Below, piece after piece: positions 11,716 through 28,298 of a DNA stretch of 64,000 nucleotides. The stretch lies in NCBI RefSeq assembly GCF_034140825.1, contig NC_089036.1:1383001-1447000 (forward strand), given 5' to 3'. The stretch comes from Oryza sativa Japonica Group. Lineage: Eukaryota > Streptophyta > Magnoliopsida > Poales > Poaceae. The translations under genes and the position numbers were made by a program. Position 1 is the stretch's first letter. Each line of letters opens with the position of its first letter. The notes below the pieces were generated by a model. It searched no databases. It saw only the letters and a program-made list of their open reading frames with translations, and was not told where the DNA came from.

Positions 11716-11993
11716 TGCTAAAAAAGCACAAGAGGTATAAAAATAAAGAAAAAAAACCAACAGCAAGAGAAGAGAGGAGAGGAGGTGTGTGTGTGACAGT
11801 GTGTGAGTGTGTTGACAATAGACAGTGTTGACCGGGGGCCCCATGTTGACCGCCACCTCACCTCCTCCCCTTCCCTTCCCCTTCCCTCTCCCCTCTCCCT
11901 CACCTTCCTCTCCACCTTCCTCTTCCTCCCGACCAAACAACCTCCCTCCTCCTCCTCCACCTCGTCGTCGTCTCCGCCGCGCTGTCTCCTCCT

Positions 11994-12001
11994 CTATATA
12001 C
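11994..12001 (+). promoter_or_regulatory. Probable TATA box of CPK4
   Basis: The sequence ctctatatacc lies about 80 bases before the CPK4 start codon, at the end of a CT-rich tract (about 11853-11990) typical of grass core promoters and 5' leaders. No other TATA-like site lies closer to the start. Confidence 0.55.
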
Positions 12002-12077
12002 CCTCACCCACACTCGCACGCGCAAACCCAACCCCCGCATATGCTTAACTCCCCAACCCAAACCCTCCTCCTCCCCC

Positions 12078-18007
<5,930 letters not shown>

Positions 18008-18929
18008 ACGTCGGTAAGAACCGAGATGAGACGTCGTAAATTAGTCTTGTAAAGGTTGTCTTGTTCCTGTCCGCGTGCCATGTGATGTTGAGGGTGTCTT
18101 GAGTTTTTAGCATCCAGGTTCCGTGTGCAGCATGCAGATAAAGTTTCGGTGTAGTACGGAGTACATACATATTTTTTTCAAAAAAAAATGTTACAAGCAG
18201 AAATGCTGTTCTAGTCTCCCATTCTCCTCCTTGTACATAATTCTATATATGTATGATTTGATTGCACGTATTCATCGCAATAAAGTTGCCTGGGATTGCA
18301 TGATCATGTGAACTTGTGTACTAGATGTAGATGGTGATATTGCAAGGCCATCTAGCTAGCTAGCAGCTGTAATACTAGTTCAGAGCTAAGCAACTTTCAA
18401 ATCTATTTGAGTATTTGTCTATGCAGTGTTGATTTGTTTGAGGTTTTGAGAAACTCGGTTTCCCATTTGCTGGAAATGCTTTTTTTTTTTTTGCTCACTA
18501 ATATTCAGTTCAACCTCTGTTGAGTGCACTGCAAAATTTAGCCAAAAAAGACTTCCAATTTCTTCAGAGAAACTGACTTCAAGTGTGCCTTAGCGTAAGT
18601 TCTAAACTGCAAACTTAGCCGCACGCAAAACGGGATAACTCACTATTCCATAATTAATTATGCAATTATTATAAATTTTAAAAATATATCTTTTATTTTT
18701 TAAAGAAAACTTTATATAGATTTTTTTCACAAAATATACCATTTGATAATTAAGAAATTGTGCTAATGAAAAACGACAAACTTCTAATTTGGAGCTAGTA
18801 TAATTTAGGAGCCCTATCAGTATCACAGTCAACATTTACAAACAGAACCCTGACTAGATCAATATTTACAATCAGCGCCCTCAATATTCACTCGTCACTC
18901 CACTGCAATATACAATGGCGCATGCTTGA
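18008..18929. other. CPK4 3' region and short spacer before PPR gene
   Basis: Contains the CPK4 3' untranslated region (roughly to 18300, with an aataaagt polyadenylation-like signal near 18280) and AT-rich spacer. Around 18602-18835 a run of AT-rich sequence with a terminal T-tract gives a spurious minus-strand ORF. The bases just before 18930 form the likely leader of the PPR gene, which has no obvious TATA box. Confidence 0.5.
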
Positions 18930-20213
18930 ATGCCGCCGCCGCCGCCGCGACCTCGTTTGGCGCCAAATCCGGCCGCCATCATCCACGCCGCGCTGCTCAA
19001 ATCCTCCCCGGCCAGCCTCCCGCCGCGCCTCTCCTTCAACTCCCTCCTCGCCGCCGCCGCTGCCTCCCCGCACCCGCGCCTCCGCTCCCTCGTCCTCCCC
19101 GCGCTCGCGCTCGCGCACCGCTGCCCCGCCGCCGCTGGGCCGCTCGACTCCTACGCCCTGTGCTCCGCGCTCCGCCACGCCTCCGCGCCGGAGGCGGAGC
19201 CACTCCACGCCCACGCCGCCAGGTCCGGCTGGCTCGGCAGCGTCTTCGTGTCCTGCGCGATCGCCGCGGCCTACGGTGGGTCCGGCAGGTTCTTGGACGC
19301 ACGCAGGCTGTTCGACGAAAGTCCTGTCAGGAATGCCGTCTTTGGGAACGCTGTTCTTGCTGGGTACGTGAACGCGGGGAAGTGGGCACCGTTGCTGGAG
19401 TTTGCAAGGAGGTTTTCGGAGCTTCGATTGCAGGTTGATGGGTACACGATGACGGCTGTGGTGAGAGCTTGCGGAGAGTTGGCGGATGCTGATTTGGGTG
19501 GACAGGCGCATGGGCATGCGATCAGAAGGGTGGGAGCTGTGGAGTCTGACGTGTTCTTGACCAGTGCGCTTGTGGACATGTATGCCAAGTGTGGGCTTGT
19601 TAGCCACGCGAAGCGCGTGTTTGACCTCGCCCAGCAAGTGAATGCTGTTGGAATCGATGTTGTGCTGTGGACGGCGCTGCTGAACGCATATGGAAGGCAC
19701 GGAATGTGCAAAGAGGTTATCCAGATATATGATCGGATGGTGGCTTCAGGGGTCCGGCCTGATGAACTGACTATTCTGGCTGTGCTCTCAGCATGCCAAC
19801 ATGCTGGGGAGGTGGTCAAAGGGCTCCACTATTTTGAGTCTATACATGAAGATTACGGGTTGACACCGACACCAGATCATTTCAGCTGCGTGGTCAACAT
19901 GCTATGTCGGGCAGGGATGGTGATCAAGGCCTGGGAGATTGTGACCTCCAAAGGCTGTGGAGGTGAGTTTGGCATCTCCACATGGGTGGCTTTGCTCAGT
20001 GCTTGCTGTGATTGTGGCAATGTTGAGCTCGGGAGGATGGCTGCTCAGAGGGCAATCGAGCTGGAGCCTAACAATGGCACCATTTATGTTGAGTTGTCAA
20101 ATTTGTATGCGAGGTTTGGCTTGTGGGGGGAGATTGACCAGCTGCGGGAATTGATGAAGGACAATGGGTTGGAAAAAGATGCTGGATTGACATGGGTTGA
20201 GCTTAGTTCCTGA
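18930..20213 (+). CDS. Pentatricopeptide repeat protein, PLS-type with E-like end
   Basis: An intronless 427-residue PPR protein, expected to bind organelle RNA. The Pro/Arg/Ala-rich N-terminus is compatible with a mitochondrial or plastid targeting peptide. Repeats are visible from about residue 107 onward: VFVSCAIAAAYGGSGRFLDA, VFLTSALVDMYAKCGLVSHA (the PLS-family phrase DMYAKCG), VLWTALLNAYGRHGMCKEVI and MVASGVRPDELTILAVLSAC. The C-terminus (ELEPNNGTIYVELSNLYARF, then GLEKDAGLTWVEL) is the E/E+-like region that follows repeats in PLS proteins; no DYW deaminase domain follows. Short for the class, so an upstream exon cannot be excluded, but the start at 18930 is the first ATG in frame and GC content fits a 5' end. 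Specific target unknown. Confidence 0.9.
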   Translation: MPPPPPRPRLAPNPAAIIHAALLKSSPASLPPRLSFNSLLAAAAASPHPRLRSLVLPALALAHRCPAAAGPLDSYALCSALRHASAPEAEPLHAHAARSGWLGSVFVSCAIAAAYGGSGRFLDARRLFDESPVRNAVFGNAVLAGYVNAGKWAPLLEFARRFSELRLQVDGYTMTAVVRACGELADADLGGQAHGHAIRRVGAVESDVFLTSALVDMYAKCGLVSHAKRVFDLAQQVNAVGIDVVLWTALLNAYGRHGMCKEVIQIYDRMVASGVRPDELTILAVLSACQHAGEVVKGLHYFESIHEDYGLTPTPDHFSCVVNMLCRAGMVIKAWEIVTSKGCGGEFGISTWVALLSACCDCGNVELGRMAAQRAIELEPNNGTIYVELSNLYARFGLWGEIDQLRELMKDNGLEKDAGLTWVELSS

Positions 20214-21757
20214 TATGACTTAAAATCCCTTCATGAAACCAGTACAGGTGGAGGAAGGGGAGGCAATTTCGCTTTTGTTATGAAAGCCAACTGAGTATTT
20301 TTGGGAACAGATTTGAGTATAGTCCTATTTTTTGGTCACATATTTAAGACTGCTGGAGGAATTGAAAGTGAAACCACTCGTGGCTTTGCCTTGGTCACCT
20401 CATATTTATCTTCGTTCAACAATGCATATACACCTTTACATCAGGACTGGATCCGACTTTAGCATGGTTGCTGCCTCATGATGCCTCCAATGAATTGAAA
20501 GCATCTGTGTACCAGCGGGTTACAAACCGCCAGAATAATCCAAAGATATTAACATTCAGTCATGTACTCTTCTGATGCGAACATGATGCCCTAGTGTGAC
20601 AAGTGATAACTGTGCTGAGATGAACCAAACGAATTGAAAGTATTCGATGTGCCAGAAGTTCTCTTATGAATCAAAATATTTGTAAAGAAAAAAGGCTCCT
20701 CCTTCTGACTCTTTCACCAAGACAAACTTGTGCTATGGATTTGATTTGCAGGTTTCTCCTAGACAAAATTACACCGGGTGCTCGAAATCTGGAACTTATT
20801 AGACTTCTCATGGTACGAATGCTTTCTTTTTATTCTTCAATGGAGTTCTTCCTATATGTTGTGACTGTTATTTTTGAAATGACACTGAAATTTCACAGGT
20901 CAGGCCTTTGTTATTGTGATCATGATCTGCTAAATCACTGCTAGTTGTCGTTCCAACAAAGAAGAATTAAATATGCAGTACAATCGCGCTTGATGTCCTA
21001 GACAAGACCAGTTAAAATACATCAGATTAGGCAGTGCTGAAAGGGCTATTATTTTCTATATATTGATACAGTCAATTTGAGTAGTATGAGAAACTAACTC
21101 AATGTATCCAGTTTATAGTGCAGGTCTTAGTAATGGGTTATTTTATTTGGAACATTAACTAATAATATCCAAAAGACATAAAAAAAGAACTAGCAGTAGG
21201 AATCTCTCTCTTAGTAGCTAAAGCATGATTATTCAATTCGTCTTATGCAAGCAAAAGTGTATGCATATGCAAAAGCATGCCTATCGCCACCTTTTGCCTT
21301 GATTTCTCCTTATTGCTAAAAGTGATCACAGAGCCACTACAAAATTGAAGTACCATAACTTGTAGCTCTGAATTCCTAATACCACTCGTTGCGACTTAAC
21401 AGGTTTTTGGAAAATGTTATGGCCAGATTTTGACTAACCTGGAAAAGAGGTTGTGCATAAAATTCAATAGAAGATAAAATGAAAGCTTGATCCTCATTAC
21501 AAAAACCCAACCAGAGACCGAGTTGGTAACTTTCCCCTCAAATGATTCCTGCCTCTCCAATGCCAGGCCAACTCTAGCTTCAAATCCAGGGGAGGAATCA
21601 AAGAGGAAGGGCAGAAAAGGCATTAGTAACATAAAAGTAAAGGAAGGAATGCATTCCAAGCTTGCATTCCTTTTCTTCTCCTGAACTATATAAACACACT
21701 GGTTCCCACAAATCTTGTAAGCAAACAGTCTGTTTTGCCCTCTTTGCTGGAACAATC
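20214..21757. other. Spacer without recognised gene
   Basis: Holds the 3' untranslated region of the PPR gene and the promoter and leader of the 21758 gene (a tatataaac box is present at about 21688-21696, 65 bases before the start). ORFs at 20666-20944 and 21417-21755 have no splice support or family resemblance. No MITE ends seen. Confidence 0.5.
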
Positions 21758-22817
21758 ATGGGTCTTGCATTTAGTGCCTTCGGTAAGTTTGGTAAATACT
21801 TTCAGTTCGTTCTTTGTTTTTATCTCTTGAGATAGACAAGTGCCACATGTATGTTGAACCGATCTGTGCACAGCTGTTTTATCTCCTTCAGGAAGGCCTC
21901 ATTGATTGGAATGTGTGATATTGCTAACATTATGCAATTCTGGAGCTTTTATTTCCCTTTCATGTTCTGAATTGTTAGTTTGCTGTTGTTCTTTTCAGGC
22001 CTGCCAGGGTGGAGCAGTATACCAACCGGACAAGTTTATGATCAGTATTTCAAGGACAAGAAAACCGACAGCTTTGAAGCTTTTCATGTTGCCTATGTTG
22101 AGTTCTGCAAGTAAGCACCCTCATTCTTAAATTTCTATTGTCTGCGCAATCTTGTTCGTTGTCGGTTGTTATCTATCTCATCTTCCCAAATTACTGCAGA
22201 GATTTCAACACCGTGCTACCTGGTCAAGATTTTGATACCCCATCACTCGAAAAAATTCAGGTAACCCTATCTTTCAAATCTTCTTCCTCCTTGAGGATGT
22301 AGTTTTGCGCAAACATTCCCAATAAGCGACACCTCACTGTGAATTAATTGGCCTAGATTACAGAAATGCAGTCCAAAAAAAGACAAATTAAACTGGGGAT
22401 ATAGTTTTGCACAAACATTTCCCGATAAGCGACACCTCGCTCTGAATAAATTGGCCTAGATTAACAGAAATTTAGTCAAAAAAAAATTGAACTACGTAAC
22501 GGTGCATGACTTATGACTTGCAGAAATTCTATGATGATACTTGGAAACTGATCAACGAAGACCAAGAAAAGAAGAAAGCGTTCATGGATTACATCCGCGA
22601 CAACGTCAAGGAGGCGGCGGTCGACGACAGCCTCTTCATCATGGCCGGGCTGGCGGCGCCGGCGGGAGCCATCGTCCTCAAGAGGACAGGGCAGAGCATC
22701 CCGCAGCTGAAGAGGCTGGACCTCCTCCCCAACGTCCTCTTCGTCCCGCTCTTCACTCTCGCTGCCATCATGGGAGCAACTGCAGTCCAGATGAAGCAGA
22801 GGAGCAGACACACCTGA
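21758..22817 (+). CDS. Small conserved-looking plant protein with hydrophobic C-terminal half
   Basis: Four exons join in phase (21758-21782, 21999-22110, 22200-22260, 22524-22817), giving 163 residues. I do not recognise a named family. It begins MGLAFSAFGGLPGWSSIPTG, continues with a Tyr/Phe-rich soluble region (VYDQYFKDKKTDSFEAFHVA) and a charged helix (KLINEDQEKKKAFMDYI), and ends in two hydrophobic segments: about 111-130 (SLFIMAGLAAPAGAIVL) and about 139-158 (LLPNVLFVPLFTLAAIMG). The tail is basic, ending KQRSRHT. The short first exon with Gly2 might allow N-myristoylation. Two membrane segments after a helical N-domain suggest a membrane-anchored protein, but that is inference. Exon borders are all canonical GT-AG and the last intron contains a tandem duplication (22300-22493). 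No EF-hand loop is visible. Confidence 0.82.
22300..22493. repeat. Imperfect 102-bp tandem duplication within an intron
   Basis: The phrase tagttttgcgcaaacattcc..aataagcgacacctc.. ggcctagatt..cagaaat recurs 102 bases later with about ten differences. It fills most of intron 3 of the 21758 gene and does not touch the splice sites. Confidence 0.85.
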
Positions 22818-23641
22818 TCTCCTCATCATAATCATCTACATTGCGTCGGCAGTTATAATTTACAAATAATAACATGGATGAATGTCGATCAAATCTGCAC
22901 TGCAATGTCAGCGTCAAATATATACACACGTTTTCTTTTGTAATCTTCTTTATTGTTACTGTCCATACTGATAATAATATCACACACCGGGATACGCCTT
23001 TGCCAAGCTGCCATCATCTGAGTGTTGTATACATGGTGAATTATTATTATTTTATTTCTGTTCATCATATTTCCGAAATGAACCTTATGCTAACTTGGTA
23101 AGCCTGGAGTCGCAGTATAAGTCCGGCATGGAATCAAAGGTTGTCGCTCGAGCAAACTTCCACATCAATAAATTTAAAAAAGAAAGAACCCATCAAAGCG
23201 TATCCTGCAAGATCAATCAATGTCTGTCTGGTTTGCGAACTTGCTCAAACTTTCCACTGATTTGGAACGTTTCTTTAGAAGCATCCCACAAATTCACACA
23301 TGTGCATGACAATGAGGAATAAATCATCAGTCCCCCAAAAGAGGAATATTTGGCCAACATGTGCATGACAATGAAAGGGTAAAGTCACAGAACAGCGGCA
23401 GAACATTGATACCTTGCTCAACTATAGAGCAAAACCAGACCTGATATAGTAACCAAACTCATGTCCTGGTTAAACACTTGCTTTCACAGAACTCATCATC
23501 TCTCGCTGATACTGTATATTACAATCGATTTAGATGAACAAACAAAAAAAGACTACTACAGGCTCAAATTCTAACTTCATAGAAGGTTGGGATAGATAGG
23601 TTATCAGTAATTCTTGCAATGGAGGGCACGGCGAGCTGTTA
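22818..23641. other. Convergent spacer between the 21758 gene and SmE
   Basis: Both neighbouring genes end here, so the interval holds two 3' untranslated regions. A short phrase, acatgtgcatgacaatga, occurs twice (about 23297 and 23358). No coding signal beyond short AT-rich ORFs. Confidence 0.5.
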
Positions 23642-25251
23642 TCACTTTCCCCTGAAAAGCAAACAGGAAGGACAGATAGATAAGTGTAAGCTGAGGAGCT
23701 AAAACTAAGAGAATTTTTTTATGGAACTTGTTTTGCTTTTCACTTACGTGTTCATCATTAATGTAATGTTGTCTCCTTTTAAGAGAATCCGGCCTGAGAC
23801 AAATCAAAGTAAGTTACGAAGATTTCATATATGTTGTGAACAAAGAACAATAGTAGCAGAGTGCAGAATTTCCTTACCCAGAGATTTTCTAGTGTCCTTC
23901 TTTATGTTGATCTCCTCAGCTTCATCCAAGACCAAATTCATGTATTCGTCAAAGCCCTACAAAACTTGCTGCAGTAATTATATTGTTCAACAGTATTCAG
24001 TGAGGATAAACCAGCAACATACGAAAAACTACCTTAGCATGCACGTGCAAGGTCACAGACACAACAATTATAGTTGTAAAGAATAGCAACTCACGGGTGA
24101 GAAGAATTAAATCCTCAAAAGTTTTGTCATCTGTCCTATCCCATGAGATATTGTGAATAAATACAACATACAGTACAGAGTTGACATACATCTAGACAGA
24201 AAAGTTATATTATGTATATAATATCTAGTATAACAGTATCAAGCATTAAAATGGTCAACTGGCAGTATTTTCTTGTCAAATCGAGTTGTCAGATCAGCAA
24301 AGTTTCGCACTGAAAGCATTAGGGTTACATGTGAACACATAAAAAAATAGCAGTTCTATGTGCCCATCGCATAAACAAACACTCAATAATAAAGCTACTT
24401 CTGTTTTCGCTGATACATTATACTATATTGGAGTCAGGCAATCTCGTGAAATAGGAATTTATGCAAATACAGTACAGATTCTTGAAAGTGTCTAGCAGCT
24501 GTCACTAGTCTGTCGCTATTACTACAAAACTAAAGAAATAAATGCCTAACTTCGCTATCTCCAATGCAAAACGACAATAACTTACAGATCTATAAACCTG
24601 CTCTTCTTCCAAAAAAGAAATACACACACTCGTAAAACCACACAGATCCTACCCAAGACATGTCCAAGACTACAAACAATAAATCAAAAAAAGAGACGCT
24701 ATTGCTAGGTCTGGATTTCATGTTTAAAAGCTACTTCAGACGCATATGGGAATACAATACAACAAAAGTGTATGACAGTATGAGCATTTGAGCAACAACC
24801 TCAATCCTGACGGCAGTATTATCTAACATCTCAAATTTCACCTCTAGCAAACCTCAATCCTGACGGCAATATTATCTTAACATCTCAAATTTCACCTCTA
24901 GCAAACCACTCTTACAAAGGCCCCTCATCTTCTTAGGGCAAAATTCTTTCTAGCATACAAGATTAAACTTTCTCCCCAATAATATTTCCATAGCTAAGGG
25001 GGATTAGGGAACTTACGATGATTCTGCCCTCAATCCGGAGGTCCTTCTGCTCGAAGAGCCAGATCTGGATGCGCGCTTTCTGCTCAGAGGAAAGAAGACG
25101 AAACGAGAAATCAAGAAAAGCACACAAGCAGCACGGACACAGGAAGAGGAGAAAGAACTGCGAGGGGGGGTAAGGCGCGTACACTCTGGAGGAAGCGGAA
25201 GATGAGGTTGATGGGCTGGGTCATAATCCTCTGCACCTTGGTGGACGCCAT
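23642..25251 (-). CDS. SNRPE: Small nuclear ribonucleoprotein E (SmE)
   Basis: Core Sm protein of U1, U2, U4 and U5 snRNPs; with SmF and SmG it builds the heptameric ring on the snRNA Sm site in the nucleus. Five exons join in phase: 25183-25251, 25017-25079, 23878-23956, 23748-23793 and 23642-23651, giving 88 residues, the normal length. The Sm1 motif covers about 24-65 ([20 protein letters not shown] then [14 protein letters not shown]) and Sm2 about 70-84 ([15 protein letters not shown]), with the Gly-Asp-Asn RNA contact triad. The final coding exon contributes only ten bases (end of Thr, Gly, Lys, stop), so automatic annotation could easily miss it. The start at 25251 gives [20 protein letters not shown], as in other plant SmE proteins. 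Intron 2 (23957-25016) carries a small tandem duplication at 24797-24907. Confidence 0.95.
24797..24907. repeat. Imperfect 54-bp tandem duplication in SmE intron 2
   Basis: The segment aacctcaatcctgacggcag..tcacctctagc occurs twice in a row with a few substitutions and one inserted base. Confidence 0.85.
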
Positions 25252-26708
25252 GGCGGCGGAGTTCGCTTCTCCTCGACCTCGCGCGCTCTCCTTCCTGCCC
25301 TCGGCGAGCTGACGCCTAAAAACCCTAGTTTGTTTGCGAGAGGGGCTTTTGCAGCAGCTGGGTGTGGTTCGCTATGGAGAAGCCAAGCTTTTATCAAGAG
25401 TACACATGAGTTTCATGTAACCATGTAATTTTCCATTTCAAATTATATTTTTTAAGACTTACACCCTTCATCTAAAAAAACTTAATCTAAATAAAATAGG
25501 ACATATATCCTACAACAATAAATAACTCTTATCTAAATTTGTTAATTAGATCATATTTTAGGTTGGGTTTTTTCTATGAAGTAAGTAGAAAATATTTTAC
25601 TTCCCGCGTCCTAACTAAGATACAAGAATTTGGTTAGTTAAACTACTTTAAATTTAATAAAAGTTTTATGGAGAAAAGTATTAATATCTACCATCTAAAA
25701 AGTAAACTATAAAAATATATTTTATAATGCATCTAGTGATACTTATTTGATACCGTAAAAAAATTATTCTCCATTACTATGGATTTAGTTGAACTTAGAA
25801 TAGTTTAATATGAGATAAACTAAAAATCCCTTATATTTACATGAGAAAAAAGTTTTTAAATTTAGAGGAGTACTATATCGCAAAGAGTATCTTTACCAAT
25901 GATGAGGTTTTTTTTAATGCTTTTAAATTATAAATCGTATTGTTAGATAAATGTAGCAAAATCATAAGTTGATTTTATCGTTGACCCCAAACTCCTAAAG
26001 TGTCATAGTCAAACAACCGATCTTAATATGTATTACGTATGTGTTTGGAATTCAAACAGACAGTCATGAAACAACCAGAAGGGTATAAGTGGGAGGTGAG
26101 CGTGTTTATATCTTCCGTGCAAATTCAGAAATAAAATCATTAATTGTTTTTTAAAAAAAAGTATAAACATTCTCTTATAGGAGAACGTGTAACTAGATTT
26201 TGCTATATCTAGCATATACTGTTTTGAAATAAATACCGAAATGTGCAGGTGTTGCAAAAGAAAAATTCAGTTTGGCAAAACATCAGTAGTCAAATGATAT
26301 TCCCTAATAAGTCGTTTAAGTTTATTAGAAAATAAAAATTAATTTATAAGTAAAACTTTTATATATTTATTATTCATAGCGACTTAAAAACTAATATTAA
26401 AAAGTTACATTAAAAATATATTAAAATCAACTTTAAAATTAAGATCAAAAATTTAAATTTTAGCTTTTGCTTTGCAGAAATATCCCCAAATGCCCCATGT
26501 TCCATCTGAGCCGTCCAACCCCACGATCGGACGGTCCTTACGCCTCCGCAGAATCTCACCTCCGTATCAGTTAGTATGCCCAATTCTCCTCTTCTCCCCA
26601 CTCTCCTCTCGCATCTCTTCTTCTTCTTTTCTTCTCCAGATCGCGAGGCGGGCGGAATCGCGGAAGCAGGGGGATCCCGCAGCCGAATCGGGCCGGATCT
26701 CGCCGGCG
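25252..26708. other. Divergent promoter region between SmE and GOS1-like gene
   Basis: The first ~120 bases next to SmE and the last ~230 before the SNARE gene are GC-rich leaders; the SNARE leader has a CT-rich tract (about 26580-26640). The middle, 25430-26470, is strongly AT-rich and looks like decayed MITE sequence. The piece at 26300-26470 (cctaataagtcgtttaag ... catagcgacttaaaaac) is related, in the opposite orientation, to 34330-34500. ORFs extended upstream of 26709 run through the leader and are not supported. Confidence 0.55.
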
Positions 26709-28298
26709 ATGATGCCGTCGGCGTCGGACGCCGCGGCGGCGGCGGCGGCGCTGGAGCTGCAGGAGTCCGGGTGGGAGGAGCTGCGGCGGGAGGCACGGAA
26801 GCTGGAGGGTGACCTCGACGTCAAGCTCTCCTCCTACGCGCGCCTCGCCGCGCGCTCCTCCTCCGCCGCCGACGCCGCCTCCGCCTCCTCCCCGAGCGAG
26901 CGCTCCTCCTGGAAGTCCATGGAGTTCGAGATCCAGTCGCTGCTCGACAAGCTGCAGGACGTCAACGACGCCATGAGCCGCTGCGCCGCCTCCACCGCCC
27001 CCACCACCTCCGTCTCGCAGAAGCTCGCCCGCCACCGCGACATCCTCCACGAGTTCGCGCAGGTAAACCCTAGCCCCTGCCCGCCCCCCCGCCCCCCCCC
27101 CCCAACTCCCTCACCTCTCCTCCCCCTCACACTGCTTGTAACTGATCGCCACAGGAGTTCAGGAGGACGAGGGGGAATCTGAGCTCCATCAGGGAGCACG
27201 CCGATCTCCTCAGCTCTGTGCGGGACGACATTACTGAGTCCAAGGTTCTTGCCTCAAACCCCTCTACAAAATGGTTTAACTGATTAACTCCACAAAATGG
27301 TTGTAATGTAATGTGCTATCGTGTTGTGCTGGCCTGATTGATCGTTGTGGTTGTCTAGGCTACTGGCGGCATGTCGCCGAGGGTGCATTTGCTCAGGGAG
27401 AGGGCCTCGATTCATGGCAGCATTAACCAGGTATGGCTTGAGCTAAAATAAGGTTGTTGTTGCACACTTGCACTGATCAAATGGTTTCCTGGTTGGCATA
27501 GTCGCATAGATGTTCATTGGCTAGAAGAATTTATGTCTATAGGCATGCCATGTTCATCATTAGTTGGACTGGACTTATGTTATCTCATGATCATGACAAT
27601 CTGCCTGTCAATGGCGTTTGATGTAGTGTAAAGTTTGGAGGAGGGTCTATCTAATCTCTCTCATTGCTAGTTCATCTTTCAACCATTTGATTAGTTATGA
27701 AAAAACAACTAGAATAATTGAGGTAGTCTGAGTGGAAAAAGGAAGGAAATCGTGGTATTTCTGTCTTCAGCATTACGAGTATGCATTTCTGAGGATTTTT
27801 GGTTTATCTAGCACAACAATGTAAAAAAGGTAGCTCATCCTGTACAATATATTAAGTAACAGCTATGACTTGTTTCCAGATTGATGAGGTAATTGGCCAA
27901 GCTCAGAGCACAAGGGTAGCCCTTTCCAATCAGAGGGCATTGTTTGGGGATGTTCAAGGAAAAGTCAAGCAGTTGGGTGAAAAGTTCCCTGTTATTAGAG
28001 GACTACTTGGTAATGTATCAATCCCCAATTTACATTTTTATTGATCCTTTCTTACATATTGTTCTGAACTGGCATTGTGCTAAATGTGCTAATCTATTAT
28101 TCACCGAAATTTCTGCATCCCAACTTTCCATGATCATGTTTGTTTTAGTTTGTGTTAGTAGTTAGTACACCACTACCTTTCTTACACATTCTTGCTACAG
28201 GTGCCATCAAGAGGAAGAAATCAAAGGACACTATCATCCTTTCAGCAGTGATCGCGGCCTGCACCATCTTTTTGATTATTTACTGGCTTTCGAAATGA
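26709..28298 (+). CDS. GOS1: Golgi Qb-SNARE of the GOS1/GS28 family
   Basis: SNARE of the cis/medial Golgi, used in ER-to-Golgi and intra-Golgi membrane fusion. Five exons join in phase (26709-27062, 27155-27244, 27359-27430, 27880-28009, 28201-28298) to 247 residues, the usual family length (plant members are called GOS11 and GOS12). The N-terminal half forms the helical regulatory region (ELQESGWEELRREARKLEGD, then LDVKLSSYARL, typical of GS28). The SNARE motif spans about 155-222, from RERASIHGSINQIDEVIGQA through TRVALSNQRALFGDVQGKV. A basic patch KRKKSKD precedes a single C-terminal anchor (TIILSAVIAACTIFLIIYWL) with only SK after it, so it is a tail-anchored type IV protein. Of two adjacent ATGs (26709 and 26712), the first is used here. 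An Ala run (about 8-14) is a GCG repeat and may vary between lines. Confidence 0.95.

Larger units (their letters stand above)
6207..12077. other. Intergenic region between divergent MAP65 and CPK4
   Basis: No convincing gene. The part next to MAP65 contains a (CCG)n run just upstream of the start (about 6268-6292) in its 5' leader. The rest is AT-rich, with several MITE-like elements listed separately (7432-7605, 7964-8277, 8436-8668, 10443-10738, 11549-11715). ORFs of 60-100 codons here are AT-rich, lack splice context and overlap these elements. A GA microsatellite lies at about 7383-7394 and a GT-rich run at about 11785-11813, just before the CPK4 promoter. Confidence 0.7.

Noticed and set aside
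18888-19700. 270-codon antisense ORF over the PLS-type PPR gene
   Set aside because: Same reason: low-complexity GC-rich shadow of a well-supported sense gene.
26472-26708. Upstream in-frame ATG for the GOS1-like gene
   Set aside because: Adds 79 residues translated from the leader; SNARE family proteins start at the MMPSASD methionine region.
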